The translations under genes were made by a program, and so were the position numbers. From Halorubellus salinus (GTDB lineage Archaea; Halobacteriota; Halobacteria; Halobacteriales; Natrialbaceae): a stretch of DNA of 64,000 nt. A model generated the notes under the pieces. That model had not been told where the DNA came from. It saw nothing but the letters and a program-made list of their open reading frames with translations, and did not search any database. Shown piece after piece: positions 56,806 to 64,000 of the stretch (positions are counted from its first letter, which is position 1; each line of letters starts with the position of its first letter). Location: the NCBI RefSeq assembly GCF_020567525.1, contig NZ_JAJCVI010000002.1, positions 1 through 64,000 on the forward strand, read 5' to 3'.

Positions 56806-58208
56806 CCCGCGACGCCCACCCCCGCGAGCACGCGGTCGGCATGGAGGTGTACGCGAGCGACGTCGACGGCGTCGGCGGCCGCCTCCGCGACCGCGACGAG
56901 GGCTTCCGCGTCGTCGAACGCGAGGCGTTCGCGACCGAACCCGTCGACGCCCCGACGGGCGACTACCCCTACCTCGTGTGTCGCGTCACCCTCCACGGCT
57001 GGGACACGAACGACTACGCGCGCCGCCTGAGCGACGCGATGGGTATCAGTCGCGAGCGCGTCTCCTGGGCGGGCACGAAGGACAAGCACGCCGTCACCAC
57101 CCAGCTGTTCAGCGTCCAGGGCGTCAGCCCCGGGGACCTCCCCGACGTCGACGGCGCCGACCTCGAGGTCGTCGGGCGCGCGGGACGGGACATCTACTTC
57201 GGGGACCTCGCCGGGAACGAGTTCCAGATCCGCGTCAGCGACGTCGACGCGCCCGAGAACGCGGCGGGCGTGACCGACGCGCTCCGCGAGTGGGGCGACC
57301 TCGCGGACGGCGACGCCGCGGCCGCCGAGGACGGGGATGGCGACGTCGCGGTCGCCGTGCCGAACTTCTTCGGCCAGCAGCGCTTCGGGAGCCAGCGCCC
57401 GGTCACGCACGAGGTCGGCCTCGCCATCGCCCGCGACGACTGGAAGGGCGCGGTGCTCGCGTACGTCGCGAACCCAAACGAGGCCGAGCGCGAGGGGACG
57501 CGCGAAGCCCGCGAGATAGCCGGGACCGAGGACTGGCAGGCGGCGCTCGACGCGTACCCGCGTCGCCTCCGGTACGAGCGCACGATGCTCCACACGCTCG
57601 TCGAGCGCGACGCGAGCGAACCCGCGGACTACCGTGCGGCGCTCGAAGCACTCCCCTCGAACCTCCAGGCGCTGTTCGTGCACGCCGCCCAATCCTACGT
57701 CTTCAACAGGGTCCTCAGCGAGCGCCTGCGTCGCGGGATTCCCTTCCACCGCCCCGTCGCGGGCGACGTCGTCTGCTTCGCCGACGCTGACGCCCCGAAC
57801 GACCTCCCGGTCCCCGACCCCGACCGCGCACAGCGCGTCAGCGACCGACGCGTCGACACCATCGCTCGCCACTGCGAGCGCGGTCGCGCGTTCGTCACCG
57901 CGCCCCTCGTGGGGACCGACACCGACCTCGCCGACGGCGAACCCGGCGAGATAGAACGAGCCGTCCTCGACGACCTCGACCTCGAACCGGGCGACTTCGA
58001 CCTCCCCGGCGAGTTCGAGAGCACCGGCACGCGCCGCGCCGTCCAGGTCACCACGCCCATCGACGTCGAGCGCGTCGACGACGCGGACGGCACCGACCGC
58101 GAGGACGACGCGAACGCCCTCGAGTTCTCCTTTGCGCTCCCCTCCGGGAGCTACGCGACCACCGTACTCCGCGAGTACTGCAAGGTCGACCCGCTCCAGC
58201 TGACCTGA
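56802..58208 (+). CDS. truD: tRNA pseudouridine synthase TruD
   Basis: A 468-aa protein with GTG 56802 start overlapping the stop of pfkB (GTGA). The TruD signature is visible: catalytic Asp (about 94) in [12 protein letters not shown], then [13 protein letters not shown] and the insertion domain around [12 protein letters not shown]. It makes pseudouridine at position 13 of tRNA. The long TruD insertion (about 165-330) is present, and the end [14 protein letters not shown] is canonical. It is the last gene of the pth2 operon. Confidence 0.92.
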   Translation: MTRDAHPREHAVGMEVYASDVDGVGGRLRDRDEGFRVVEREAFATEPVDAPTGDYPYLVCRVTLHGWDTNDYARRLSDAMGISRERVSWAGTKDKHAVTTQLFSVQGVSPGDLPDVDGADLEVVGRAGRDIYFGDLAGNEFQIRVSDVDAPENAAGVTDALREWGDLADGDAAAAEDGDGDVAVAVPNFFGQQRFGSQRPVTHEVGLAIARDDWKGAVLAYVANPNEAEREGTREAREIAGTEDWQAALDAYPRRLRYERTMLHTLVERDASEPADYRAALEALPSNLQALFVHAAQSYVFNRVLSERLRRGIPFHRPVAGDVVCFADADAPNDLPVPDPDRAQRVSDRRVDTIARHCERGRAFVTAPLVGTDTDLADGEPGEIERAVLDDLDLEPGDFDLPGEFESTGTRRAVQVTTPIDVERVDDADGTDREDDANALEFSFALPSGSYATTVLREYCKVDPLQLT

Positions 58209-58236
58209 CCGCCCCCGCGACCCCTCGACTGCGGGA

Positions 58237-58515
58237 CTACTCGATGGTGAGGTCGCCCCCGTCGGTGGCGTCCTCGTCCCACTCCAGCTCGAACTCGACC
58301 TCTATCTCCCCCGAGCCGCCGGACTTCGACGTCTCGCGCTCGACCTCCACCTCGAACTCGACGCGCCCCGGTGGCGTGAGCGTCACCGACTCGCCACCGG
58401 ACTCCAGCGTGAACTCCTCGCCGGAGTCGAGGTGGTCCGCGACCGTCCGGAGGTACGCCGCGACCTCGGTCGTCTGCATGTCCCGCTCGAACTCGAACAG
58501 CGTCTCTTCTGGCAT
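58237..58515 (-). CDS. amphi-Trp domain protein
   Basis: A 92-aa acidic protein starting MPEETLFEFERDMQTTEVAA. It matches the amphi-Trp domain, a short alpha-beta module with a helix (AAYLRTVADHLDSGEEFTL) and two edge strands (ESVTLTPPGRVEFEVEVE). Such proteins are common in haloarchaea with unknown function. It converges with truD, and 28 bp separate the stops. Confidence 0.8.
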   Translation of the reverse strand: MPEETLFEFERDMQTTEVAAYLRTVADHLDSGEEFTLESGGESVTLTPPGRVEFEVEVERETSKSGGSGEIEVEFELEWDEDATDGGDLTIE

Positions 58516-58620
58516 CCTGCAACCTACGCAGCGAGACGTAATGGGTGTATCTACGGCCGTCCGCGGCTCGATCCCGACCGCCAGGAGCGTCCCTCCCGAA
58601 CCGAGACGGTCCCGTGGCGT

Positions 58621-59043
58621 TCAGTCGTCGCCGAGTTCGCGCTCGCACCGCCCCAGCCATTCCTCCTCGTACCGCTGCGCGCTCCAGGTCTCGCCGACGA
58701 GGTCCCGTACCGAGCGAACGCCGCGCTCGCGACACCAGTCGCGGCACGTCCGATAGACGGCGAGGTCCACGTCGGCGTCGTCGGTCGCGTCGCGGACGCG
58801 CAGCGACCGCTCGCCCGCGAGGAGCGCGCACACCGCTCGCGTGTGGCCGTCGAGCAGCAACCACTCGTCGGCGTGAGCGTCTCTCGCGACCGGTAGCGGG
58901 TCGTACGCCGGGTCGTCGACGTCGAACCACGCGAGGACGCCGCGGAGCTTCGCGGCGCTCAGGCAGTACTGCGTGGGCTGTGGCGTGCCGAGCGCGAGGT
59001 CGAACGCGTCCGCACTCGCGGTGTCGTCGCCGTCTGAGACCAT
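58621..59043 (-). CDS. ParB/Srx-like domain protein
   Basis: A 140-aa protein starting MVSDGDDTASADAFDLALGT. The core YCLSAAKLRGVLAWFDVDD, then DPLPVARDAHADEWLLLDGHTRAVCALLAGE, resembles the ParB N-terminal/sulfiredoxin-like fold in which Asp-Gly-His-x-Arg (DGHTRA) binds nucleotide. The C-terminal half is Arg/Trp rich. It may be a nucleotide-binding regulator; a plasmid partition role is not implied. It lies 9 bp downstream of ychF on the same strand, so probably shares its transcript. Confidence 0.6.
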   Translation of the reverse strand: MVSDGDDTASADAFDLALGTPQPTQYCLSAAKLRGVLAWFDVDDPAYDPLPVARDAHADEWLLLDGHTRAVCALLAGERSLRVRDATDDADVDLAVYRTCRDWCRERGVRSVRDLVGETWSAQRYEEEWLGRCERELGDD

Positions 59044-59052
59044 CGAACCACG

Positions 59053-60234
59053 TCAGGACGCCGTACTCACGATCTTCACGACGTCGCCCTCCTCGAGTTC
59101 GCGGTCCTCGCCGACGTCGCGGCCGCTGCGAGCGTCGACCGCGTGCAGGTAGCCGTCGCCGATGTCCGAGTGCACGGCGTACGCGAGGTCCACGGGCGTC
59201 GATTCCCGCGGCAGGAGGAACGCGTCGGGGAGGACGTTCCCCTTCGCGTCCGTCCACTTGCTCTGGTCCTGCACGGGGAACAGCGTGATGCGGTCGAGCA
59301 GGTCGTAGACGGCGTAGTCGATGGCGGACTGGACGCCCGTGCCGCCGTACTCGGTCATCGCGTCCCGGAGTCCCTGGAGGCGGTCGCGCTGGGCGTCGGT
59401 GACGTCGCCGAGTATCTCGAAGTCCGCGTCGCCCGGGTCGTAGTCGACGACACCAGCCTCCGCGCCCTTCCGGAGCGCGAGCTCGCCCTCCGCGGTCGCG
59501 GGGATGACGGGCTTGTCGAGCGCGAGGAGCTTCTCGACGTTCTCCTCGGGGGCGACGTCCATCTTGTTCGCGACGACGACGATGGGTTTCGTGCGTTCGC
59601 GGACGAGCCTGGCGAGCGTCTCCCGGTCGTCGTCCGTCCAGTTCTTCGGGTCCGCCGGGTACGCCATCTCGCGCAGCACCGCCTGGACGTCCGCCGGTCC
59701 CGCGCCGAACCCGGTGAGCATGTCGCTGAGGGCGTCGTCCATGTCGAAGTCCGGCGACCGCGACTTGCGCTCGATACCCTCCCAGTTCCGGTCGACGATG
59801 CCGGCGAGCCAGAGGTCCATCTCCTCCTCGATGAAGTCCACGTCCTCGATCGGGTCGTGCGTCCCGATGTCGACGGGTTCGCCCTCGGCGTTCGTGCCGC
59901 CGGAGGCGTCGACGACGTTCACGATGACGTCCGCGTTCGTCAGCTCGTCGAGGAACTGGTTCCCGAGGCCCTTCCCCTCGTGCGCGCCGGGGACGAGCCC
60001 CGCGACGTCCAGCAGCTCCACGGGCACGTACCGCTTCCCGTCGTGACAGTTCTCGTTCCCGCAGCGTTCCTCGCGGTCGAGGCACGGACAGTCGGTTCGA
60101 GCGTGCGTGACGCCACGGTTCGGGTCGATGGTCGTGAACGGGTAGTTCCCCACGTCCACGTCCGCCATCGTCGCCGCCTTGTAGAACGTAGACTTGCCCG
60201 CGTTGGGCTTCCCAGCGAGCGCGATAGAGAGCAT
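59053..60234 (-). CDS. ychF: YchF/OLA1-type P-loop GTPase/ATPase
   Basis: A 393-aa protein starting MLSIALAGKPNAGKSTFYKA. It has G1 GKPNAGKS, DVAGL and VVANKMD in order, and a C-terminal TGS domain (ALHPESTPVD-like region near PRESTPVDLAYAVHSD). An archaeal insert near residues 48-70 carries Cys (CPCLDREERCGNENC), possibly a zinc site. YchF binds ribosomes and hydrolyses ATP in bacteria and humans. An ATG upstream at 60279 is in frame but would add residues not found in the family. Confidence 0.9.
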   Translation of the reverse strand: MLSIALAGKPNAGKSTFYKAATMADVDVGNYPFTTIDPNRGVTHARTDCPCLDREERCGNENCHDGKRYVPVELLDVAGLVPGAHEGKGLGNQFLDELTNADVIVNVVDASGGTNAEGEPVDIGTHDPIEDVDFIEEEMDLWLAGIVDRNWEGIERKSRSPDFDMDDALSDMLTGFGAGPADVQAVLREMAYPADPKNWTDDDRETLARLVRERTKPIVVVANKMDVAPEENVEKLLALDKPVIPATAEGELALRKGAEAGVVDYDPGDADFEILGDVTDAQRDRLQGLRDAMTEYGGTGVQSAIDYAVYDLLDRITLFPVQDQSKWTDAKGNVLPDAFLLPRESTPVDLAYAVHSDIGDGYLHAVDARSGRDVGEDRELEEGDVVKIVSTAS

Positions 60235-60293
60235 ACCACACGATTGCGCCGGCCGGCGAAACACTCTTTCGGTCGGCAACCGCGAACTCCGGC

Positions 60294-60889
60294 GTGAAAC
60301 GGACCACGCTCGACCCGTCGGCCCACCACGTCGACGTCGGCGAAGCGCTCGACGCGACCGACCTCGCAGCGGTCCGGTACCGGCTCGCGCCCGGCGAAGG
60401 CTTCCCGAGCGGCCTGCACGCGCACCACGACCAGGAGGAGGTGTTCGCCGTGCTCGACGGCGACGCCGTCTTCGAGGTCCTCCCGCCCGCGGAATCGTGG
60501 GACGACGACCGCCCGACCGGGCACGAGGTCACCGTCGCTGCAAGTGAAGCGGTGCGGTTCGTGCCCGGCGAGTTCCAGACCGGACGGAACCCCGCGACCG
60601 CCGACGAGGACGTCGTCGCGCTCGCGCTCGGCGCGCCGAAAGCGACGAACGACGTGCGCATCCCTGCCGCCTGCCCCCACGCCGGCTGCGAGGCACTCGC
60701 GCTCCGCCTCGGAACCGGTGGAGACGCGTTCACGTTCGACTGCCCGGCTGCGGCGACTCGTTCGCGCCCGCGCCCTGTCCAGCCTGCGAGAGCGACGACC
60801 TCGCCATGCACCTCGACGCGGACGGACACCCGGTCGCCAGGTGCGCGGACTGCGGCCGCGAGTTCGAACGCCCACCGTCCGCGAAGTGA
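60294..60889 (+). pseudogene. Cupin plus zinc-ribbon gene with a probable 1-nt frameshift
   Basis: GTG start 60294 opens a frame with a cupin barrel (HAHHDQEEVFAVLDGDAVFEVL, about residues 42-65). Near 60744-60747 the frame is broken: after FTFDCP it leaves the acidic haloarchaeal composition. In the next frame the sequence continues CGDSFAPAPCPACESDDLAM and RCADCGREFERP and stops at 60889. One extra G would give the expected CPGCGDSF knuckle. This is either a true inactivating deletion or a sequencing error. An intact copy would be about 198 aa with two zinc knuckles. Confidence 0.75.
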
Positions 60890-60966
60890 CCGGCTCCGAC
60901 CGCACCGTTCTCGACGGCAGAGAATCACGGCCACGCTATATTCCCTCGACGTGCGTCTCTACTGGT

Positions 60967-61332
60967 ATGTCCACCACACACGACCACTCGAAGACCCAGG
61001 AACTCGCCGACGTCAAGCACTCGCTGAGCGACCTCATCGCGGAAGCCCCCGAGATAGAGCAGTTCGCGGGGTTCGTCGAAGGCGCCGAAGCGACGAGCGT
61101 CGTCGACCACAAGACGAAGGAACTCGTCTCGCTCGCCATCGCGGTCGTCACGCGCTGCGACCACTGCATCCTCTGGCACACCGACGCCGCACTCGACGCC
61201 GGCGCAAGCCACGACGAGATCGTCGACGTCCTCAAGGTCGCGGTCGTCATGGGCGGCGGCCCCGCGCTCATGTACGCCGTCGACGCCTACGACACGCTCC
61301 TCGCACTCGAGAGCGAACGCGCCGAGAACTAA
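60967..61332 (+). CDS. AhpD-like carboxymuconolactone decarboxylase family protein
   Basis: A 121-aa protein starting MSTTHDHSKTQELADVKHSL. The CMD fold is visible with the active CDHCILWHTDAAL (CxxC, His three residues later, about residue 59) and IVDVLKVAVVMGGGPALMY. Small AhpD proteins act as peroxidase partners or reductases with paired Cys. A TATA-like CTATATT lies about 25-30 nt before the ATG, fitting a leaderless gene. Substrate unknown. Confidence 0.85.
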   Translation: MSTTHDHSKTQELADVKHSLSDLIAEAPEIEQFAGFVEGAEATSVVDHKTKELVSLAIAVVTRCDHCILWHTDAALDAGASHDEIVDVLKVAVVMGGGPALMYAVDAYDTLLALESERAEN

Positions 61333-61416
61333 CTCCGCGAACACCCTTCGTCGTCACACCGCACCGCGAGAACCATCCCACTCAGCACGGAGTCGGAGCC
61401 TCCCGACCCGGCCAGT

Positions 61417-62271
61417 TCACTCGACGCTACGCCCGCTCAGGCCGAGCATCTGGATCTCGCCGCGAGCGCGCATCCGGCCGTCGACCTCGGCGTTCTTCGA
61501 GAGCTCGAGGTCCTTACAGCCGATGTCGCCCAGTACCTTCGCGCCGGGCGCGATCTTCACCTTCCCGTTCCGGGTGGTGACGTCGCCGTGGATGCGCGTC
61601 CCTTCGCCGACGACGATGTCGCCTTTCGCGCGGAGACTCCCGAAGACGTTGTTCCGTTCGCCGACGTCGATGGCTTCCGCGCGGACGTTCCCGTGGATGC
61701 GACAGTCGTCGCCGATGGTCGCCGGCGTCGACACCCGCCACGCGTCGTCGTTCACCGTCGCACCGCGCGGGATGACCAGGGGGTCCTCCTCGACCGCTTC
61801 GGTGTCGAACGCCTCGTCCGCGAACGCCTCCGCCGCCTCGTCCTCACCCATCAACATGAGCTGTTTGAGGTACATGAACAGGAAGACGACCGTCGGCATC
61901 GGGTTCCGGATGACGATCCAGCCGTTCGCCTCGAACCCCTCCTCGATGTCGACGTCGTCCCCGACGTCCAGGTCGCCCGCGACCCGGAGCTGGCCGCCGA
62001 CGTGCACGCGCTCGCCGACGTACGCGTCGCGGGCGACGAGGACGTTCCCGGAGACGTCGCTCCACATGTCGAGCCGGAGGTCGCCCTCCGCTTCGACGTT
62101 CCCGCCGATGGTGACGCCCTCGCCGCAGAGGACGTTGTGCCCACGGAGCCCGAACTCGATGGTCGAGCGCCCGCCGACGACGACGTCGCCGGCTGTGACG
62201 AGGTCGTGTTCCTCGACTGTCGTCTCGTCGGGAACCTTGAGCTCGTCGAGCGGGTCCGTGTGCAGAGACAC
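61417..62271 (-). CDS. Bactofilin-like polymer-forming protein
   Basis: A 284-aa protein starting at GTG 62271 (VSLHTDPLDELKVPDETT). Two stretches of beta-helix repeats flank a helical/hydrophobic middle: about 20-105 (VTIGGNVEAEGDLRLDMWSD, YVGERVHVGGQLRV) and about 170-265 (IHGNVRAEAIDVGERNNVFG, IHGDVTTRNGKVKI). The repeat spacing fits a right-handed beta-helix such as bactofilins and haloarchaeal polymer-forming cytoskeletal proteins. The middle (TVVFLFMYLKQLMLMGE) may be a membrane-contacting helix. The GTG start is supported by a TATA box about 26-30 nt before it. Confidence 0.75.
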   Translation of the reverse strand: MSLHTDPLDELKVPDETTVEEHDLVTAGDVVVGGRSTIEFGLRGHNVLCGEGVTIGGNVEAEGDLRLDMWSDVSGNVLVARDAYVGERVHVGGQLRVAGDLDVGDDVDIEEGFEANGWIVIRNPMPTVVFLFMYLKQLMLMGEDEAAEAFADEAFDTEAVEEDPLVIPRGATVNDDAWRVSTPATIGDDCRIHGNVRAEAIDVGERNNVFGSLRAKGDIVVGEGTRIHGDVTTRNGKVKIAPGAKVLGDIGCKDLELSKNAEVDGRMRARGEIQMLGLSGRSVE

Positions 62272-62295
62272 GCGTGTACGTACGACCCTCGGGGG

Positions 62296-62303
62296 TCTTA
62301 AAG
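62296..62303 (-). promoter_or_regulatory. TATA box for the bactofilin-like gene
   Basis: On the minus strand CTTTAAGA lies about 26-30 nt before GTG 62271, the usual distance for a leaderless transcript. It supports this GTG over the earlier in-frame starts. Confidence 0.45.
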
Positions 62304-62427
62304 TTCGCGCGAGCGTCAGACGCAAGTCAGACGGACGGCGTCTGGTGGTTCGAGCGCCTCACTCCGACCGCGAGTTCTGGGGACGACAAGCGAGAGAAAT
62401 AACTGCGTTCGGGGTCAGTTCCAGCGT

Positions 62428-62628
62428 ATGACGACGCTTGCTTTCGACGAGGACGGGGTCGACGTGGTGTACGAGGGGACGGAGTTCCGGATGGAGCGCG
62501 ACCTCATCGAGGAGGCCACCGAGAAGGACTACTACGACGTCACCGACCACGAGGTCCTGCAACTCGTCGCCGAACAACCGAACCTGACCGGGGAACCGCG
62601 GCTCGTCCGCGACATCGTCCGCGATTGA
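62428..62628 (+). CDS. DUF5800-like small haloarchaeal protein
   Basis: A 66-aa acidic protein starting MTTLAFDEDGVDVVYEGTEF. A beta hairpin (FDEDGVDVVYEGTEFRMER) is followed by two helices (LIEEATEKDYYDVTDHEVLQLV). The sequence is conserved among haloarchaea under a DUF. Function is unknown. A string of 30-36 bp repeats, copies of the 3' end of the next gene, begins just past its stop. Confidence 0.7.
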   Translation: MTTLAFDEDGVDVVYEGTEFRMERDLIEEATEKDYYDVTDHEVLQLVAEQPNLTGEPRLVRDIVRD

Positions 62629-62640
62629 CGACGGCGACGG

Positions 62641-62741
62641 TCACGCGGAGCGAACCGACTACCCGCCGAGTCACGCGGTGCGGAGCGAACCGACTGCCCG
62701 CCGAGTCACGCGGTGCGGAGCGAACCTGACTGCCGGTCGCA
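62641..62741. repeat. 30-36 bp tandem repeats beyond the VOC gene stop
   Basis: Units start at 62641, 62671 and 62706, each with TCACGCGG and GGAGCGAAC. The native counterpart starts at 62742 and includes the stop codon of the VOC-family gene (minus strand). The units are degenerate copies of that gene's 3' end placed after its stop. Confidence 0.8.
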
Positions 62742-63209
62742 TCACGCCGAGCGGAGCGATAGCGGGTCGAATCGTTCGTTGACGCCCTCCCACTCGTATT
62801 GGTCGCGGTCGGCGCGCGTGTCGAGGTACACCTCCACGCCGTTCCCGTCCGGGTCGTCGAAGTACAGCGCCTTGCTGATGCCGTGGTCGACGGGCGACAC
62901 GGGGACGTCGCTGGATTCGAGGCGTTCGTAGACCGCGGCGAGCGCGTCGCCGCTTTCGACCTCGAACGCGGTGTGGTAGAGGCCGACGCCGGTCCCGGGC
63001 GGGTCGGCGTCGGCGCCGACGCCCTGGAGCGCGACGTCGTGGTGGCGGTCACCGAAGCTCAGGAACGCGAACGAGCCGTGGCGCTCGGTCACGTCGAGGC
63101 CGACGACGGTCGTGTAGAACTCGACGGCGCGGTCGACGTCGCGGACCTTCAGGTGGACGTGCCCCACCAGGTGCGCGCCGTCGTCGCCGCTCGAAGAACA
63201 ATCACTCAT
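62742..63209 (-). CDS. VOC-family (glyoxalase/dioxygenase-like) protein
   Basis: A 155-aa protein starting MSDCSSSGDDGAHLVGHVHL. The two-repeat VOC fold shows HVHLKVRDVDRAVEFYTTVVGL in the first half and GLYHTAFEV, then ALYFDDPDGNGVEVYLD in the second. Metal ligands are His18 (or His20), His in YHTAF and Glu in GVEVYLD. Members open or rearrange small organic substrates such as methylglyoxal adducts or catechols. The exact substrate is unknown. Its 3' end is repeated beyond the stop. Confidence 0.85.
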   Translation of the reverse strand: MSDCSSSGDDGAHLVGHVHLKVRDVDRAVEFYTTVVGLDVTERHGSFAFLSFGDRHHDVALQGVGADADPPGTGVGLYHTAFEVESGDALAAVYERLESSDVPVSPVDHGISKALYFDDPDGNGVEVYLDTRADRDQYEWEGVNERFDPLSLRSA

Positions 63210-63256
63210 GGGAGTGTTACGTCGTTCGTCGACTTAGCGCCCCGGACGACGGCGAC

Positions 63257-63901
63257 CTACTCCGACTCCTCGTCGTCGGGGTCGTAGCGTTCGCTCGCCG
63301 CCGTGAACCCGGCTTCGTCGAGTTCGCGACTCCGGCGGTCCTCGGCGACGGCGAGCGCCTCCGCGCTCGGGTTCACGTCGTCCGTGATGCGCGCCCACGA
63401 GTCGTGGACCTTCGAGTGACACCATCGACAGAGCGCGACCGTTATCTCGTGACTCGGCCCGCCGTCGGCGTCGTCCGCGTCCACCTCGCCACCGTCATCG
63501 CCGTCGGTGTCGTCGCCGTCGCTCTCGGGAGTGTCGAGTTCGGTCGCGTCCGCCGCGCGCCGCGCGGCGTCGTCGGCGTACGACAGGTGGTGTTCCTCGA
63601 CGAGCGGTCGGTCGTCGTCGTGCGCCATCCGACGTTCCTCGAGCCCGCAGCGCGCGCACTCCCGGCCGCTGCTCGTCGACTTGAAGTGCGGGCAGTCCCG
63701 CCAGGCCCACGCCGGGCCGACGTCCGCCACGACCGGGCACGCGAGGTCGTCGCGACGCCGGTCGCGCGCGAACCCCGGGTCGTGCTGGGGGTACTCGAAC
63801 GCGTACCGGCACGTGCCGTCGCTCGTCAGGTGATCGCAGACGTCGACGTGCTCGTAGGGGTCGTCCACGCCCACGCCAGTGCCCTTCGGCGTCTTCTCCA
63901 T
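63257..63901 (-). CDS. HNH-like zinc protein (haloarchaeal DUF)
   Basis: A 214-aa protein starting MEKTPKGTGVGVDDPYEHVD. The Cys/His pattern in order is VCDHLTSDGTC, DCPHF, CARCGLEER, then LVEEHHLSYA and CRWCHSKVH. The last two parts resemble an HNH-type fold (EHH... H) seen in haloarchaeal DNA-related proteins. An acidic Asp/Gly stretch (about residues 120-150) splits the two halves. Nuclease activity is possible but unproven. Confidence 0.65.
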   Translation of the reverse strand: MEKTPKGTGVGVDDPYEHVDVCDHLTSDGTCRYAFEYPQHDPGFARDRRRDDLACPVVADVGPAWAWRDCPHFKSTSSGRECARCGLEERRMAHDDDRPLVEEHHLSYADDAARRAADATELDTPESDGDDTDGDDGGEVDADDADGGPSHEITVALCRWCHSKVHDSWARITDDVNPSAEALAVAEDRRSRELDEAGFTAASERYDPDDEESE

Positions 63902-63938
63902 GCTATCGAGAACGGATTCGAGTGGTCGGTCGCGTTCG

Positions 63939-64000
63939 TTACTGGACCGCTTCGGTCGCCTCGCGCATCGCCGCGAGCGCCTCCTTCAGCGTCTCGACGT
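63939..64000 (-). CDS. 3' end of a gene cut by the right edge
   Basis: On the minus strand a frame enters from beyond the window and ends with VETLKEALAAMREATEAVQ and stop TAA (63939-63941). The amphipathic Ala/Glu helix gives no family. The C-terminus is typical of many cytosolic proteins, so no function is proposed. Confidence 0.5.
   Translation of the reverse strand, partial: VETLKEALAAMREATEAVQ

Overview
The window is chromosomal DNA of a halophilic archaeon (class Halobacteria). The evidence is very high GC with strong third-position bias, proteins rich in Asp and Glu, many promoters with a TATA-like box about 25 nt before a start codon (leaderless genes), haloarchaea-specific families (HalOD1, bat-type HTH, amphi-Trp, Hvo_1808, small acidic DUF proteins), archaeal enzymes (geranylgeranylglyceryl phosphate synthase, pantoate kinase, phosphopantothenate synthetase, TruD, Pth2) and 2-oxoacid:ferredoxin oxidoreductase. 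The genus cannot be named from this sequence. No CRISPR array, rRNA or prophage was seen. The only mobile element is a TnpB gene cut by the left edge.

Layout. 1-0.9 kb: partial tnpB and an IS-end-like hairpin. 0.9-8.8 kb: Tat lipoprotein, Hsp20 coupled to a tiny zinc-ribbon gene, a radical SAM protein, a TRAM protein, a DtxR/MntR regulator coupled to a GDT1-type cation exporter with a perfect palindrome in front, a LysE exporter, an HD protein and AlaX. 8.9-12.9 kb: DUF3179 protein, small zinc-ribbon proteins, HalOD1 and bat-like regulators, then tRNA-Gln followed by tandem copies of its own 3' end. 12.9-24.9 kb: acyl-CoA dehydrogenase, cryptochrome/photolyase, methylmalonyl-CoA mutase and epimerase, two paralogous lipoproteins, a class V aminotransferase, a repeat protein, two Nudix hydrolases and a flavin reductase. 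25-31 kb: korAB, a 484-bp repeat-rich gap, gatB and a histidine kinase. 31.5-49 kb: topA, lipid synthase, CNNM/CorC protein, aspS, two archaeal CoA-synthesis genes either side of a 941-aa protein with 13 DUF1508 units, a Cdc48-like AAA protein, thi4 and a bacterial-type ProRS paralog. 49-64 kb: three secreted lipoproteins, a dcd-thiR-methyltransferase operon, a pth2-pfkB-truD operon, amphi-Trp protein, ychF, a frameshifted cupin gene, AhpD-like protein, a bactofilin-like protein and small haloarchaeal genes.

How genes connect. Thiamine: thi4 carries an imperfect palindrome over its start codon, and the presumed regulator ThiR lies 7 kb away. Manganese: the DtxR-type regulator and GDT1 exporter overlap by 4 nt. 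CoA: pantoate kinase and phosphopantothenate synthetase are separated only by the DUF1508 protein. Propionate: mcmA1 and mce are close, with other genes between. The most striking structural theme is that short tandem duplications repeatedly copy the 3' end of a gene just beyond its stop (HD gene, Nudix, aspS, VOC gene and tRNA-Gln), with further tandem repeats in other intergenic gaps.
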